Source: Subdoligranulum variabile (GTDB taxonomy: Bacteria; Bacillota; Clostridia; Oscillospirales; Ruminococcaceae). Taken from it: 64,000 nt of DNA. Position numbers and translations under genes: made by a program. The notes beneath the pieces were generated by a model. That model had not been told where the DNA came from. It was given only the letters and a program-made list of their open reading frames with translations, and made no database searches. Below are positions 39,917-49,101 of the stretch, piece by piece; position 1 is the stretch's first letter, and each line of letters begins with the position of its first letter. The stretch lies in contig SFOX01000001.1 in assembly GCA_004552305.1 (NCBI GenBank), positions 62,001 through 126,000 on the forward strand, given 5' to 3'.

Positions 39917-40675
39917 ATGGAAAAGATCAAGTTTGTTATGACGGATACCGATGCTCAGGTTTCGGAGCTTTGCCGCCAAGCGCTGGAGGAAAAGGGCGTT
40001 GCCGTGACCGTGTGCGAGAAAAACGGCAACAAGGCGCTGGAAGCTCTGCTGAATATACATCCCAACGCCGTTTTGCTGGATGCCTTTATGCCCGATCTGG
40101 ATGCCATCACCGTAAAGCAGCGCTACGAGGCGCAGAACACCAGCAATGTGCGCACCGCCTTTTTTGTGACCGGCGCTTTCCAGAGCGAGGAGATCGAGCA
40201 GGAGCTGCTGGACAACGGTTTTTCCTTCTTTTTTGTAAAGCCCTTTGACGAAAGCGTACTGGTAAACCGTGTGCTGAAATCCGCCGGCAACACAGCGCGC
40301 CCGCAGGCAGTTTCCTTGGATTCCGATGAGCTGACCGTGACTGAGATTTTGCATCAGATCGGTGTTCCTGCGCACATCAAGGGCTACCAGTTTTTGCGCG
40401 ATGCGATTTTGCTGACCACCGCTGACCACAGCTATATCAACGCCGTGACCAAGCGCCTGTACCCGGAGATTGCCAAGCGCAACGCGACCACCGCCAGCCG
40501 GGTCGAGCGCGCCATCCGCCACGCCATCGAGGTTGCCTGGGATCGCGGCGATGTGGATACCCTGAACAGCTATTTCGGCTATACCATCCACAGTCTGCGC
40601 GGCAAGCCCACCAACTCGGAATTTATCGCCATGATCAGCGACAAGATTCGGTTGGATAAAAAAAGACGGGCATAA
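39917..40675 (+). CDS. spo0A: Sporulation master regulator Spo0A
   Basis: This 252-residue response regulator governs entry into sporulation. The receiver (1-120) is divergent: the acidic pocket begins TDTD (Asp10, Asp12), the phosphoacceptor is Asp55 in LLDAFMPDLDAI (an Ala replaces the usual Gly), and the Lys is in FFVKPF. The C-terminal DNA-binding domain (about 140-252) is highly typical: VTEILHQIGVPAHIKGYQFLRDAI, YPEIAKRN-TTASRVERAIRHAIEVAW and GKPTNSEFIAMISDKIRL. An AGGAGG-type site precedes the ATG. The spoIVB-spo0A order is the conserved one, now interrupted by the 783-bp insert. Confidence 0.95.
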   Translation: MEKIKFVMTDTDAQVSELCRQALEEKGVAVTVCEKNGNKALEALLNIHPNAVLLDAFMPDLDAITVKQRYEAQNTSNVRTAFFVTGAFQSEEIEQELLDNGFSFFFVKPFDESVLVNRVLKSAGNTARPQAVSLDSDELTVTEILHQIGVPAHIKGYQFLRDAILLTTADHSYINAVTKRLYPEIAKRNATTASRVERAIRHAIEVAWDRGDVDTLNSYFGYTIHSLRGKPTNSEFIAMISDKIRLDKKRRA

Positions 40676-40700
40676 TTCTCATCTCAGGGAAATATCTATT

Positions 40701-40733
40701 TCCGCCACACCCAACGGTGCGGCGGATTTTTTC
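40701..40733 (+). terminator. spo0A terminator
   Basis: TCCGCCACACC/GGTGCGGCGGA hairpin with CAAC loop followed by TTTTTTC. Confidence 0.85.
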
Positions 40734-40787
40734 TGTTTGCACAAAAAAATCCTGCCAATTTTAGTAGATTTTTTTGTCACAACCTTG

Positions 40788-40793
40788 TATAAT
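40788..40793 (+). promoter_or_regulatory. -10 element of the ispDF transcript
   Basis: TATAAT at 40788-40793 has only a poor -35 (TAGATT at 40765-40770, 17-base spacer). The palindromic repeat C1 would lie in the 5' leader. Confidence 0.45.
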
Positions 40794-40808
40794 GTTATGT
40801 GAATATAA

Positions 40809-40907
40809 GACAATACCGAACCATTCTAAGTGCCGATACGGCGAGCGAGGTGCGGCAGCTGCCGGAGCGGTGCTTAAGCCGTCAGGCGGGAATTGTAAGG
40901 TGTTGTC
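40809..40907 (+). repeat. Palindromic repeat family, copy C1
   Basis: This 99-bp element has imperfect terminal inverted repeats (GACAATACC...GGTGTTGTC). Its 68-bp core (from AAGTGCCGATACGGC to GTCAGGCGGGAATT) differs at only four positions from copy C2 at 54868-54967. It lies between the -10 element and the ispDF ribosome binding site, so it would be transcribed as a structured leader. Confidence 0.8.
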
Positions 40908-40934
40908 ATAAGTAAAAAGGGGGTAGTGTACCCT

Positions 40935-42068
40935 ATGACCGCTTCTGCATTTCCGTCCGTCACCGCTGTTATCGTGGCAGCGGGAGCTTCGCGCCGTATG
41001 GGGTTTGACAAGCTCAGCTTCCGGCTGCCCGGCGGCAGCACCGTTTTGCAGGCAAGCTGCGCCGCCTTGACCGCCCACGACGCCGTCACCGAGCTGGTGT
41101 TGGTGGCAGGGCAGAATCTTGCCGACTGTCAGGCGATTGCCGATGCCTGCCCCAAGCCCTGCACCGTGGTGCAGGGGGGTGCGACCCGCGCCGACAGCGT
41201 TAAAAACGGTCTGGCTGCTGCCCACGGCGAGCTGGTAGCCATCCACGATGCCGCCCGCCCCTTTGTGAGCGATGCCCTGATCACCAAAGCCCTGCAGGCA
41301 GCCGCCGAAAGCGGTGCCGCCGCACCTGCCGTTCCGGTAAAGGACACCATCAAAATTGCCAAGGGCAGCCGCGTGGTTTCTACGCCGGAGCGCAGCACAC
41401 TGTTTGCCGTGCAGACGCCCCAGTGCTTTCGCACCGCACTGTACCGGCAGGCACTGGATGCGGTAGACACCGCGACGGCAGCACTTGTCACCGACGATTG
41501 CAGTCTGTTTGAGCTGGCGGGACTGCCGGTCACACTGACCGAGGGCGATTACGCCAACCTGAAAATCACCACCCCCGAGGATTTGCAAAAGGAGAAAACC
41601 ATGCGTATTGGTCACGGATATGATGTTCACCGCTTAGTGGAGGGTCGCAAGCTGATCCTTGGCGGTGTGGAGATCCCTTACGAAAAAGGGCTGTTGGGGC
41701 ATTCCGACGCCGATGTTTTGCTGCACGCTGTTATGGATGCCGTGCTGGGCGCGGCTGCGTTGGGTGATATCGGCAAGCATTTTCCCGACACCGACCCCGC
41801 CTACAAGGGCGCTGACTCTCTGGCGCTGACCCGCGAGGTTGCCGCCATTCTGACCCGCCACGGCTACAAGCTGGGCAACATCGACGCCACACTGCTTTGC
41901 CAGGCCCCCAAGCTGGCACCCCATATCCCGGCGATGCGCCAAAACATCGCCGATGCCTTCGGGGTCGACATTTCTGCCGTAAGCGTAAAAGCCACCACCG
42001 AGGAGCATCTGGGCTTTACCGGCGAGGGTCTGGGCATTGCCGCCCATGCCGTAGCCCTGATTGAGTGA
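40935..42068 (+). CDS. ispDF: Bifunctional IspD-IspF enzyme of isoprenoid synthesis
   Basis: This 377-residue fusion carries two non-consecutive MEP-pathway enzymes. The N-terminal IspD part (1-220; VIVAAGASRRMGFDK, HDAARPFVSD, TPQCFR) makes CDP-methylerythritol. The C-terminal IspF part (about 223-377; IGHGYDVHRL, LLGHSDADVLLHAVMDA, KATTEEHLGFTG) makes the cyclodiphosphate, with zinc bound by the HxH-type residues. The ATG at 40935 is preferred over GTG 40926 because it is 11 bases from AGGGGG. cdaA follows after 31 bases. Confidence 0.95.
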   Translation: MTASAFPSVTAVIVAAGASRRMGFDKLSFRLPGGSTVLQASCAALTAHDAVTELVLVAGQNLADCQAIADACPKPCTVVQGGATRADSVKNGLAAAHGELVAIHDAARPFVSDALITKALQAAAESGAAAPAVPVKDTIKIAKGSRVVSTPERSTLFAVQTPQCFRTALYRQALDAVDTATAALVTDDCSLFELAGLPVTLTEGDYANLKITTPEDLQKEKTMRIGHGYDVHRLVEGRKLILGGVEIPYEKGLLGHSDADVLLHAVMDAVLGAAALGDIGKHFPDTDPAYKGADSLALTREVAAILTRHGYKLGNIDATLLCQAPKLAPHIPAMRQNIADAFGVDISAVSVKATTEEHLGFTGEGLGIAAHAVALIE

Positions 42069-42099
42069 TTCAACAGCAGGGAAGGAGGACTGGGTTCCC

Positions 42100-42999
42100 A
42101 TGCTGAAAAACGATATGATCAGCGCGATTTTAAGCAGCCTGCGCGCGTTTGATCCCTTTTCTGACACACTGGACATCCTTATAATATCGTTTGTTTTTTA
42201 CCAGCTTGTGCTGTTTGCGCGGCGTTCCCGCGCCGGGCAGCTGGTCAAGGGCATTTTCCTGCTGGTCGTGTTCTACGGTCTGGCGGTCATGCTGCAGCTG
42301 CGCACCGTCACATGGCTGCTAAACAATGTCATCACCATCGGCTTTATGGCAGCTGTGGTCATCTTTCAGCCGGAGCTGCGCCGCACGCTGGAGCGTATGG
42401 GGCAAAGCGCCACATGGTCCAGCAAGCTGTTCGGCAGCTACCGGCGCGCCGACCCCACCCTGCGCGGGGCATGGCAGAATGCCGTGGTTGCCATCTGTGA
42501 CGCCGCCGAGCAGCTTTCCGACACGCGCACCGGCGCACTGATGGTTTTGGAGCGCCGCAACAACCTGGACGAGATCATCCGCACCGGCACGCAGATGCAC
42601 GCCGATGTCATCCGCGAGATGCTGGGTACCATTTTCTATGAGGGTACGCCCCTGCATGACGGCGCCGTGGTCATCCGCGACGGCGAAATTGTTGCCGCCG
42701 GGTGCGTGCTGCCGCTGTCCAACAATCTGGAAATGGGCAAGGATATGGGTACGCGCCACCGTGCGGGACTGGGTATGAGCGAGAACTCCGATGCCGTTGT
42801 CGTCATCGTCAGCGAGGAAACCGGCATCATCTCCATGGCGAAAAACGGCGTGCTGATCCGCCGTCTGGATCGCCAGAACCTGTTCAATATGCTGCAGGAG
42901 GAAGTCGTCCCGCCGGAGGAAGTCTCTGCCGAAAATGTTCCGCTGCTGCAGCGCATTCTGCGCAAAGGAGGTATCGCATCCCATGCCGACGCCCAATGA
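42100..42999 (+). CDS. cdaA: Diadenylate cyclase CdaA
   Basis: This 299-residue membrane enzyme makes c-di-AMP from two ATP. Three N-terminal helices (about 22-95) precede the DAC domain with the catalytic motifs LHDGAVVIRDG (about 186-196) and GTRHRAGLGMSENSDAVVVIVSEETG (about 224-249). A charged C-terminal tail follows. The ATG at 42100 follows GAAGGAGG. It overlaps the cdaR gene by 17 bases, the standard cdaA-cdaR pair. The usual third gene, glmM, is not adjacent. Confidence 0.96.
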   Translation: MLKNDMISAILSSLRAFDPFSDTLDILIISFVFYQLVLFARRSRAGQLVKGIFLLVVFYGLAVMLQLRTVTWLLNNVITIGFMAAVVIFQPELRRTLERMGQSATWSSKLFGSYRRADPTLRGAWQNAVVAICDAAEQLSDTRTGALMVLERRNNLDEIIRTGTQMHADVIREMLGTIFYEGTPLHDGAVVIRDGEIVAAGCVLPLSNNLEMGKDMGTRHRAGLGMSENSDAVVVIVSEETGIISMAKNGVLIRRLDRQNLFNMLQEEVVPPEEVSAENVPLLQRILRKGGIASHADAQ

Positions 43000-44263
43000 G
43001 CCTCACGGCAGTTCCCTGTGGGACAACCGCTTTTTCTCGATTTTTCTGGCGCTGGTTTTCGGTCTTGCCACTTGGATCGTGGTCACCGTCTACATTGACC
43101 CCCAGGGCAACGTGACCCGCGCCAATGTACCCATCAACTATTCCTACTCTGCCTCCACCTACATCAACCAAGGGCTGGATATCGTGGATAAGCCGGATAT
43201 CTCCGGCGTGACCGTGCGCGTAGAGGGCAATATGACCATCATCGGCAGCATCACGGCGTCCGATATTATGGTCTATCCCAGCTATGCCAACGTGAACGGT
43301 TCCGGCAAGGTCACCCTGCGCCTGCAGGCGAAGATCATGAACACCAGCGATTTTTCCGGCAACATCAAATGTACGGTTGAATCGCCCACCAGCATTGATG
43401 TCGTCTTTGACGAGGTCAGCGAAAAGACCGTGCCTGTGACGGTGGACACCTCCGGCGTTTCGGTGGCAGACAACTATATGCTTAACCGCACCGCTGCCGT
43501 GCCTGCCGAGGTCACCCTGCGCGGTCCGACCTCCGAGCTGGATCGCATTTCCGCCGTGGCGGCACCCATCACCACCGACACAGCGCTGGCCGACACCACC
43601 ACGCTGCCCGCCAACTTGGAAATGCGCGACGAAAACGGCACCGTTGTAACGCCGCTGTACACTACAATGGACAACAGCTCTGCCAATGTGACGCTGACCA
43701 TCTATCAGGTGCGCGAGCTGCCGCTCTCGGTCAACTTTATCGGCACACCCAAGGGCTTTGATGTAAACAGCCTGAAATACACCCTGAGCCAGCAGACGCT
43801 GCGCGTTGCCGGGTCCGCCCGCACCATCAGCGCACTGGATTCGCTGGCGGTGACCGATTTTGACCTTGCGCAGGAGTTTGAGCTGGATCGCGATTACCAG
43901 CGTCTGATCGAGCTGCCCGCCGGTGTGGTTTCGCTGGACGGCGCGACCAATGTTACCCTGAGCTTTGACACCGACAACCTTACCTCGACCAAGCTGAATG
44001 TTTCCAACATTCGCGCCATCAACGTACCCAGCAATTATGAGCTGGAAATTTTGTCCAGTCTTGTCAGCGGCGTGGAGCTGTACGGTCCTGCCGATGAGAT
44101 TCAGGATCTTTCCGCCGACAGCGTGCTGGCGCAGATCGACTGCCAGAGCCTGAACCTGACCGCCGGGCAGCAGACCATCCCCGTAACCATCCAGATTCCC
44201 GCATCGTCCCGCATTTTTGCCACCGGCAGCTATACGGTTCAGTGCGAGATCACCGTAAAATAA
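42983..44263 (+). CDS. cdaR: CdaR (YbbR-domain regulator of diadenylate cyclase)
   Basis: This 426-residue protein has one N-terminal membrane helix (about 17-36, FFSIFLALVFGLATWIVVTVYI) and an extracytoplasmic part made of four YbbR-like beta repeats of roughly 85-95 residues, each with the EKTVPV..DTSGV or LPLSVNF type strand start. CdaR binds CdaA and modulates c-di-AMP production. The ATG at 42983 follows AAGGAGGT inside the cdaA coding region, so expression is coupled. Confidence 0.9.
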   Translation: MPTPNEPHGSSLWDNRFFSIFLALVFGLATWIVVTVYIDPQGNVTRANVPINYSYSASTYINQGLDIVDKPDISGVTVRVEGNMTIIGSITASDIMVYPSYANVNGSGKVTLRLQAKIMNTSDFSGNIKCTVESPTSIDVVFDEVSEKTVPVTVDTSGVSVADNYMLNRTAAVPAEVTLRGPTSELDRISAVAAPITTDTALADTTTLPANLEMRDENGTVVTPLYTTMDNSSANVTLTIYQVRELPLSVNFIGTPKGFDVNSLKYTLSQQTLRVAGSARTISALDSLAVTDFDLAQEFELDRDYQRLIELPAGVVSLDGATNVTLSFDTDNLTSTKLNVSNIRAINVPSNYELEILSSLVSGVELYGPADEIQDLSADSVLAQIDCQSLNLTAGQQTIPVTIQIPASSRIFATGSYTVQCEITVK

Positions 44264-44285
44264 CAGTAAGAGGTATCCGAAACGT

Positions 44286-45881
44286 ATGCTTTTGGTTCGC
44301 AACATCCGCTTACCGCTCACCCTGCGTGACCCCGATGCCGAGGCTGTCGCCAAGGCGCTGCGCCTTTTGCGGCTGCACCGTTCACAGACTTCCCATTGCG
44401 GGGTAGCCCGGCTTTCGGTCGATGCCCGCCGCGGCAAGCCCGTGCTGGTATATACCATCGCGGTGTCCTTGCCGGATGAACGGCAGGAGGCTGCCCTTGC
44501 CGGGGTTTCCGGCGTCAGCTTTGCCGCTGCGCCCCAATACCGCTTTGCCACGGGCAGCGCACCGCTGATGCACCGCCCGGTCGTGGTCGGGCTGGGTCCC
44601 GCCGGGCTGTTTGCCGCCCTGCTTTTGGCACGCAGCGGCTACCGCCCGCTGGTTCTGGAGCGCGGTCCCGCACTGGACGAGCGTGTGCGCGCCGTTGCCC
44701 GTTTTGAAGCCACCGGCGAGCTTGACCCGAATGCCAACATCCAGTTTGGCGAGGGCGGCGCAGGGACGTTTTCAGACGGCAAGCTGACTACCCGCGCGGG
44801 GGATCCCCTTTGCGGTTTTGTGACCGAAGCCTTTTTGGCACACGGTGCCCCGGCCGACATTGCGTGGCGGCAAAAGCCCCATGTGGGTACGGATCTGCTA
44901 CGGGGCGTCATCCGCAATATCCGCGCCGAGATCGAATCCTTGGGCGGGGAGGTGCGCTTTAACACCGCCCTGACCGGGCTTACCGTGCGCGGCGGGCGCT
45001 TGGCGGGCATCACCACCACCGCCGGGGACATTGCCTGCGAGCAGCTGATTCTGGCAGTGGGTCACAGCGCCCGCGACACCTTCGCCGTTTTGCACCGGCA
45101 GGGACTGCCGCTGGAATGCAAGCCCTTCTCGGTAGGCTTCCGCGCCGAGCATCTGCAAACCGATATTGACGAAAGTCTGTACCACAGCGCAGCCGGGCAT
45201 CCGGCGCTGCCCAAGGGCGAGTACCAGCTCAGCAGCCATGTCGGCGGCGGGCGGTGCGTCTACACCTTTTGTATGTGTCCGGGCGGCGTGGTATGCGCCG
45301 CTGCCAGCGAAGCGGGCGGTGTCGTGACCAACGGTATGAGCCTGCACGCCCGCGACGGCAAAAACGCCAACGCCGCCGTCGTCGTCAGTGTGGACGGGCG
45401 CGACTTTGACAACGACCCTGCCAAGGCGGTGGCATTCCAGCGCGAGTTGGAGCAGGCAGCCTTTCGCGCGGGCGGCGGGGGATATACCGCCCCTGCCCAG
45501 ACCGTGGGCAGCTTTCTTTCGGGCGGCGGCGAGCTTGCGCTTGACCGGGTGCAGCCCAGCTACCCCCGCGGCGTGACCCCCTGCAATTTGGACAGCCTAC
45601 TGCCCGACGAGCTTTCTGCCGCTCTGCGGCAGGGTCTGGGGGATTTTGGACGCAAGATGGCTGCCTACCGCGCCCCCGATGCCGTTTTGACGGGTCTTGA
45701 AACCCGCACCAGCAGCCCGGTGCGCCTTGTGCGCGGCAAGGACGACCTGCAATGCCTGAGCCTGCCGGGGCTGTACCCCTGCGGCGAGGGCGCCGGTTAT
45801 GCGGGCGGCATTATGACCGCCGCCGTGGACGGCGTGCGCTGTGCCGCCAAATTGATGGAAAATTTTGCACCGCAAAAGTAA
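44286..45881 (+). CDS. FAD-dependent dehydrogenase, COG2509-type
   Basis: This 531-residue protein has a roughly 95-residue N-terminal domain, then a Rossmann FAD-binding motif (VVVGLGPAGLFAALLLARSG, about 98-117) and GGAGTFSDGKLTTRAGDPL, a region typical of the uncharacterised FAD-dependent dehydrogenases found beside cdaR/glmM in many clostridia. The C-terminus has YPCGEGAGYAGGIMTAAVDG, the second FAD-contact region. Substrate is unknown. It starts 22 bases after cdaR and is followed nine bases later by the XpaC-like gene. Confidence 0.82.
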   Translation: MLLVRNIRLPLTLRDPDAEAVAKALRLLRLHRSQTSHCGVARLSVDARRGKPVLVYTIAVSLPDERQEAALAGVSGVSFAAAPQYRFATGSAPLMHRPVVVGLGPAGLFAALLLARSGYRPLVLERGPALDERVRAVARFEATGELDPNANIQFGEGGAGTFSDGKLTTRAGDPLCGFVTEAFLAHGAPADIAWRQKPHVGTDLLRGVIRNIRAEIESLGGEVRFNTALTGLTVRGGRLAGITTTAGDIACEQLILAVGHSARDTFAVLHRQGLPLECKPFSVGFRAEHLQTDIDESLYHSAAGHPALPKGEYQLSSHVGGGRCVYTFCMCPGGVVCAAASEAGGVVTNGMSLHARDGKNANAAVVVSVDGRDFDNDPAKAVAFQRELEQAAFRAGGGGYTAPAQTVGSFLSGGGELALDRVQPSYPRGVTPCNLDSLLPDELSAALRQGLGDFGRKMAAYRAPDAVLTGLETRTSSPVRLVRGKDDLQCLSLPGLYPCGEGAGYAGGIMTAAVDGVRCAAKLMENFAPQK

Positions 45882-45890
45882 GGAACGGAT

Positions 45891-47051
45891 ATGCCGCAAA
45901 ACAGCAACGACTTTAAACATAACCTGAAATACGACTTTAAATCCAATTTTGACCACGATCTGGGCGATTTGCTGGACAACGCCGTGCAGTTCGGCACCGG
46001 TGTCGGCGCCACCGTGCTGGGCAGCCTTTCGGACGCACTGGCACAGGCGGGGGATGCCATTTCCGCTGCCCGCGGCGTCCCGCCGGACAGCTTTGCCGCT
46101 TGGAAGCGCCGCTTGGATTTCAAACTGAAAAACGGCGGGTATTCCGCCGGTATTGCGCTGACCGTCGTGGGCTGGACCTTTACCGGCATTTTCGGCATTA
46201 CAGCGCTGGTCATGGGCATTTTGTGGGGCGTAGGTCCCGCGGCGCTGGGCATATCCGACGCCGCCTTTCGGGTGTTCCCGATCCTGTTTTTTTGTTCGTA
46301 TCCCGCCATGCTGGGCTTTTTGTATATGGCAGTCGCCGGGATGCGCAAGCTCTTTTATTTCAGCCGTCTGCGCAAGCTGCTGCGCGCCGCGCGGGACTGG
46401 CAGTGCGACCTGCCCGGTCTTGCCCGCACCGCTCTGCTGAAGCAGGAACAGGTTTACAAGGACGTGCAAAAGGCAGTGGCAGACGGGGATTTTCCGGGGG
46501 CTGCGTACAGCGCGGATTTCAGCACCCTGTACTTTGACGATACGCTGTACCACCCGGTCGAATCCCCCGCGCCCGCCGAAAGCTCTGCCCCTGCCGAGCC
46601 TTTGAGCGAGCCTGAGCAGTTCCGCCGCGAGTGTGAAGCCTTTTTTGCCTACCTGCAAAGCTGCCGGGGCTGCCTTGGCAGGGACACCGATGCCGAGCTG
46701 GACGCCATGCAAAAGACCTGCCGCGCCCTGCTGGACTTCACCGCTGCCCACCCTGAGCAGCTGCCCCAGCTGCGCCGGCTGCGGGACTATTATCTGCCCA
46801 CCACCCGCAAGCTGCTGGATACCGCGCTGGGTCTGGGGGACGATACCGGCAGCGCCGCCGATATCCGCCGGGACATCACCGCCATTCTGCACACCCTGAA
46901 CCTTGCTTACACCAAGCTGTACGACACCCTGCTGGAGGACGTCAGCCTGGATGTTTCTACCGAAATCGACACTTTGGAAGCCATGCTGCGTCAGGACGGT
47001 CTGACCCACGACTTTGAAAGTGATTTTACCACAAGGAGCCAACCGAAATGA
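45891..47051 (+). CDS. XpaC-like membrane-associated protein (5-bromo-4-chloroindolyl phosphate hydrolysis family)
   Basis: This 386-residue protein has two membrane helices (about 85-107 and 122-148) and a long cytoplasmic C-terminal helical domain. The family-typical end is visible as LRDYYLPTTRKLLDTALGL and LLEDVSLDVSTEIDTLEAMLRQDGL. Family members are often linked to TelA-type genes and tellurite or toxic-anion resistance, but biochemical function is not established. A Pro/Ala/Glu-rich linker lies near 220-240. The stop overlaps the recJ start by four bases. Confidence 0.75.
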   Translation: MPQNSNDFKHNLKYDFKSNFDHDLGDLLDNAVQFGTGVGATVLGSLSDALAQAGDAISAARGVPPDSFAAWKRRLDFKLKNGGYSAGIALTVVGWTFTGIFGITALVMGILWGVGPAALGISDAAFRVFPILFFCSYPAMLGFLYMAVAGMRKLFYFSRLRKLLRAARDWQCDLPGLARTALLKQEQVYKDVQKAVADGDFPGAAYSADFSTLYFDDTLYHPVESPAPAESSAPAEPLSEPEQFRRECEAFFAYLQSCRGCLGRDTDAELDAMQKTCRALLDFTAAHPEQLPQLRRLRDYYLPTTRKLLDTALGLGDDTGSAADIRRDITAILHTLNLAYTKLYDTLLEDVSLDVSTEIDTLEAMLRQDGLTHDFESDFTTRSQPK

Positions 47052-49075
47052 TCTATCCTGCATGGCAGATAAAACCATCCGCTGCGGCGGATGAACAGGC
47101 TCTTGCCGCCCAAGGGTGCGGTGTTCTGCTGCGCAGAGTTCTGGCAGCGCGGGGCTGCGATGCCGCCGCGGCGCAAAAGCTTTTGGGCGCGGGGGAGCCA
47201 CTGTCCGACCCGTTTCTTATGCGGGATATGGACAAGGCCGTCGCGCGCATTGAGCAGGCGGTCGAGAATGAGGAGCTGATCGTCATCTACGGCGACTACG
47301 ATGTGGACGGCATCTCCGCCACTGCCATCCTGTACGAGTGCCTGAGCAGCATGGGCGCACATGTGCGCTGCAAGCTGCCCACGCGCGGCAACGGCTACGG
47401 TCTGACCCGCACGGCGCTGGAAAGCCTTGCCCAAAAGGGGTTCAAGCTGGTCGTGACGGTGGACAACGGCATTTCTGCCGTGGAGGAAGCCGCCTGCGCC
47501 AAGACACTGGGGTTGGATCTTGTCATCACTGACCACCATCTGCCCGGCGACACCCTGCCCGATGCCATAGCAGTCGTTGACCCCAAGCGCGCCGATGACG
47601 AAAGCCCTTTTAAAGATCTGTGCGGTGCAGGCGTTGCCTTTAAGCTGTGCGCCGCGCTGGAGGGCTGCGACCCCGGTGAGCTGCTGGAAATGTACGGTGA
47701 ACTGGTAGCTCTCGGCACGGTTGCCGATGTAATGCCCCTTGTGGGCGAAAACCGCACCCTTGTGCGCGAGGGTCTGGCACTTTTGCAGGACACCATGCGC
47801 CCCGGTCTGCACGCGCTTTTGGAGAACGCGGGCTGTCTGGGACGTCCGGTGACTGCCGACACCGTCAGCTACAGCTTAGCCCCCCGCCTGAATGCCGCCG
47901 GGCGTATGGACAACGCTGCCGTTGCCTTAAAGCTGCTGCTTTGCGGTGACGAGGAGCAGGCGGTGGGCATTGCCGCCCGCTTGGCGGAGATCAACACCGA
48001 GCGCCAGCAGACCGAGCAGGCAGTCTATGCCGAGGCACTGAAAGCACTGGAAGCCGACCCCGCCCGCAACCACGACCGCGTGCTGGTCGTGGCAGGGGAG
48101 GACTGGCACCCCGGCGTGATCGGCATTGTGGCCGCCCGCCTGATGGAGCGCTACAACCGCCCCGCCATCGTCATCTCGATGCACGAGGGGGAGGGGCGCG
48201 GCAGCGGGCGCGCCCCCGACAGCTTTGATCTGCACGGCGCCCTGTGCGACTGCGCGCAGTATCTGACCCGTTTCGGCGGTCACGCCGCCGCTGCCGGTGT
48301 CGAAATTGAGGAAACCAGCCTGCCCGCCTTCCGCCAAGCCATCAACCAATGGGCCGCCCACCACGCCCCCCGCGTAGAGGCTGTCACCCTCAAGCTGGAT
48401 GCCGAGGCGGCATTGGGCGAGCTGACACTGCCCAACGTGCAGGAGCTGTACCGCCTTGCCCCCTACGGGCGCGACAACGCAGCGCCGGTGTTTTTGATCC
48501 GCAATGCCGTGGTGGACGGTCTTTGGCCGATGGGTGCTGACGGGCGTCACACCCGCGTGCGGCTGCGGCAGGGCAACGACACCCTGTTTGCCTCTACTTT
48601 TGGCGTAGCGATGCAGAATTTTGCCTACCAACCCGGTGCCGTGGTGGAAGCGGCGCTGGAGCTTTCGGTCTTTACGGGGCGCAGCGGTTCGCCTGCCGTG
48701 TCGGCGCATCTGCGCGCCATACGTCCCGCCGGGCTTGGCAACACCGCCGGGGAGCAATCCGCTTGGTTTGAGGCGTTCCGGGCGGGCGGCGTGCTGGAAA
48801 AAGACCGCGCCGCTGCCATTCTGCCCCAGCGTGCCGACACGGTGTCGCTGTATCGGCGCATCCGCAGCGGGCAGGTGGTATCCTACGATTTACAGCCGGT
48901 ATTTTTTGCCGAAGGCGCGCAGAATACCGGCAAGATTCTGGCAAGCCTGACTGCCCTGCAGGAGCTGGGTCTTATCCGGGAAGAAGACGGGCGCTGGCTG
49001 CCGGCACCCGTCACCGATAAGCGGGATCTTGCCTCGGCGCCGATTTTGCAGCGGCTGACGGCACAGGCGCAATAA
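47048..49075 (+). CDS. recJ: Single-stranded-DNA exonuclease RecJ
   Basis: This 675-residue 5'-3' single-strand exonuclease functions in recombination and mismatch repair. The DHH domain shows YGDYDVDGISATAI (about 82-95), VVTVDNGISAVEEA and VITDHHLPGD. The DHHA1 domain (about 350-450) shows WHPGVIGIVAARLMERYNRPAIVIS, GSGRAPDSFDLHGAL and the GGHAAAAGV motif. An OB-fold and a C-terminal extension complete it. Its start overlaps the preceding stop (ATGA). Confidence 0.95.
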   Translation: MIYPAWQIKPSAAADEQALAAQGCGVLLRRVLAARGCDAAAAQKLLGAGEPLSDPFLMRDMDKAVARIEQAVENEELIVIYGDYDVDGISATAILYECLSSMGAHVRCKLPTRGNGYGLTRTALESLAQKGFKLVVTVDNGISAVEEAACAKTLGLDLVITDHHLPGDTLPDAIAVVDPKRADDESPFKDLCGAGVAFKLCAALEGCDPGELLEMYGELVALGTVADVMPLVGENRTLVREGLALLQDTMRPGLHALLENAGCLGRPVTADTVSYSLAPRLNAAGRMDNAAVALKLLLCGDEEQAVGIAARLAEINTERQQTEQAVYAEALKALEADPARNHDRVLVVAGEDWHPGVIGIVAARLMERYNRPAIVISMHEGEGRGSGRAPDSFDLHGALCDCAQYLTRFGGHAAAAGVEIEETSLPAFRQAINQWAAHHAPRVEAVTLKLDAEAALGELTLPNVQELYRLAPYGRDNAAPVFLIRNAVVDGLWPMGADGRHTRVRLRQGNDTLFASTFGVAMQNFAYQPGAVVEAALELSVFTGRSGSPAVSAHLRAIRPAGLGNTAGEQSAWFEAFRAGGVLEKDRAAAILPQRADTVSLYRRIRSGQVVSYDLQPVFFAEGAQNTGKILASLTALQELGLIREEDGRWLPAPVTDKRDLASAPILQRLTAQAQ

Positions 49076-49101
49076 TCTGGACAAAAAGGGGAGCATTGTC
49101 A

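Noticed and set aside
40809..40907. Known riboswitch class upstream of ispDF
   Set aside because: The same sequence occurs upstream of an unrelated zinc-ribbon gene and in reverse orientation after yabQ, which fits a mobile palindromic repeat better than a ligand-sensing element.
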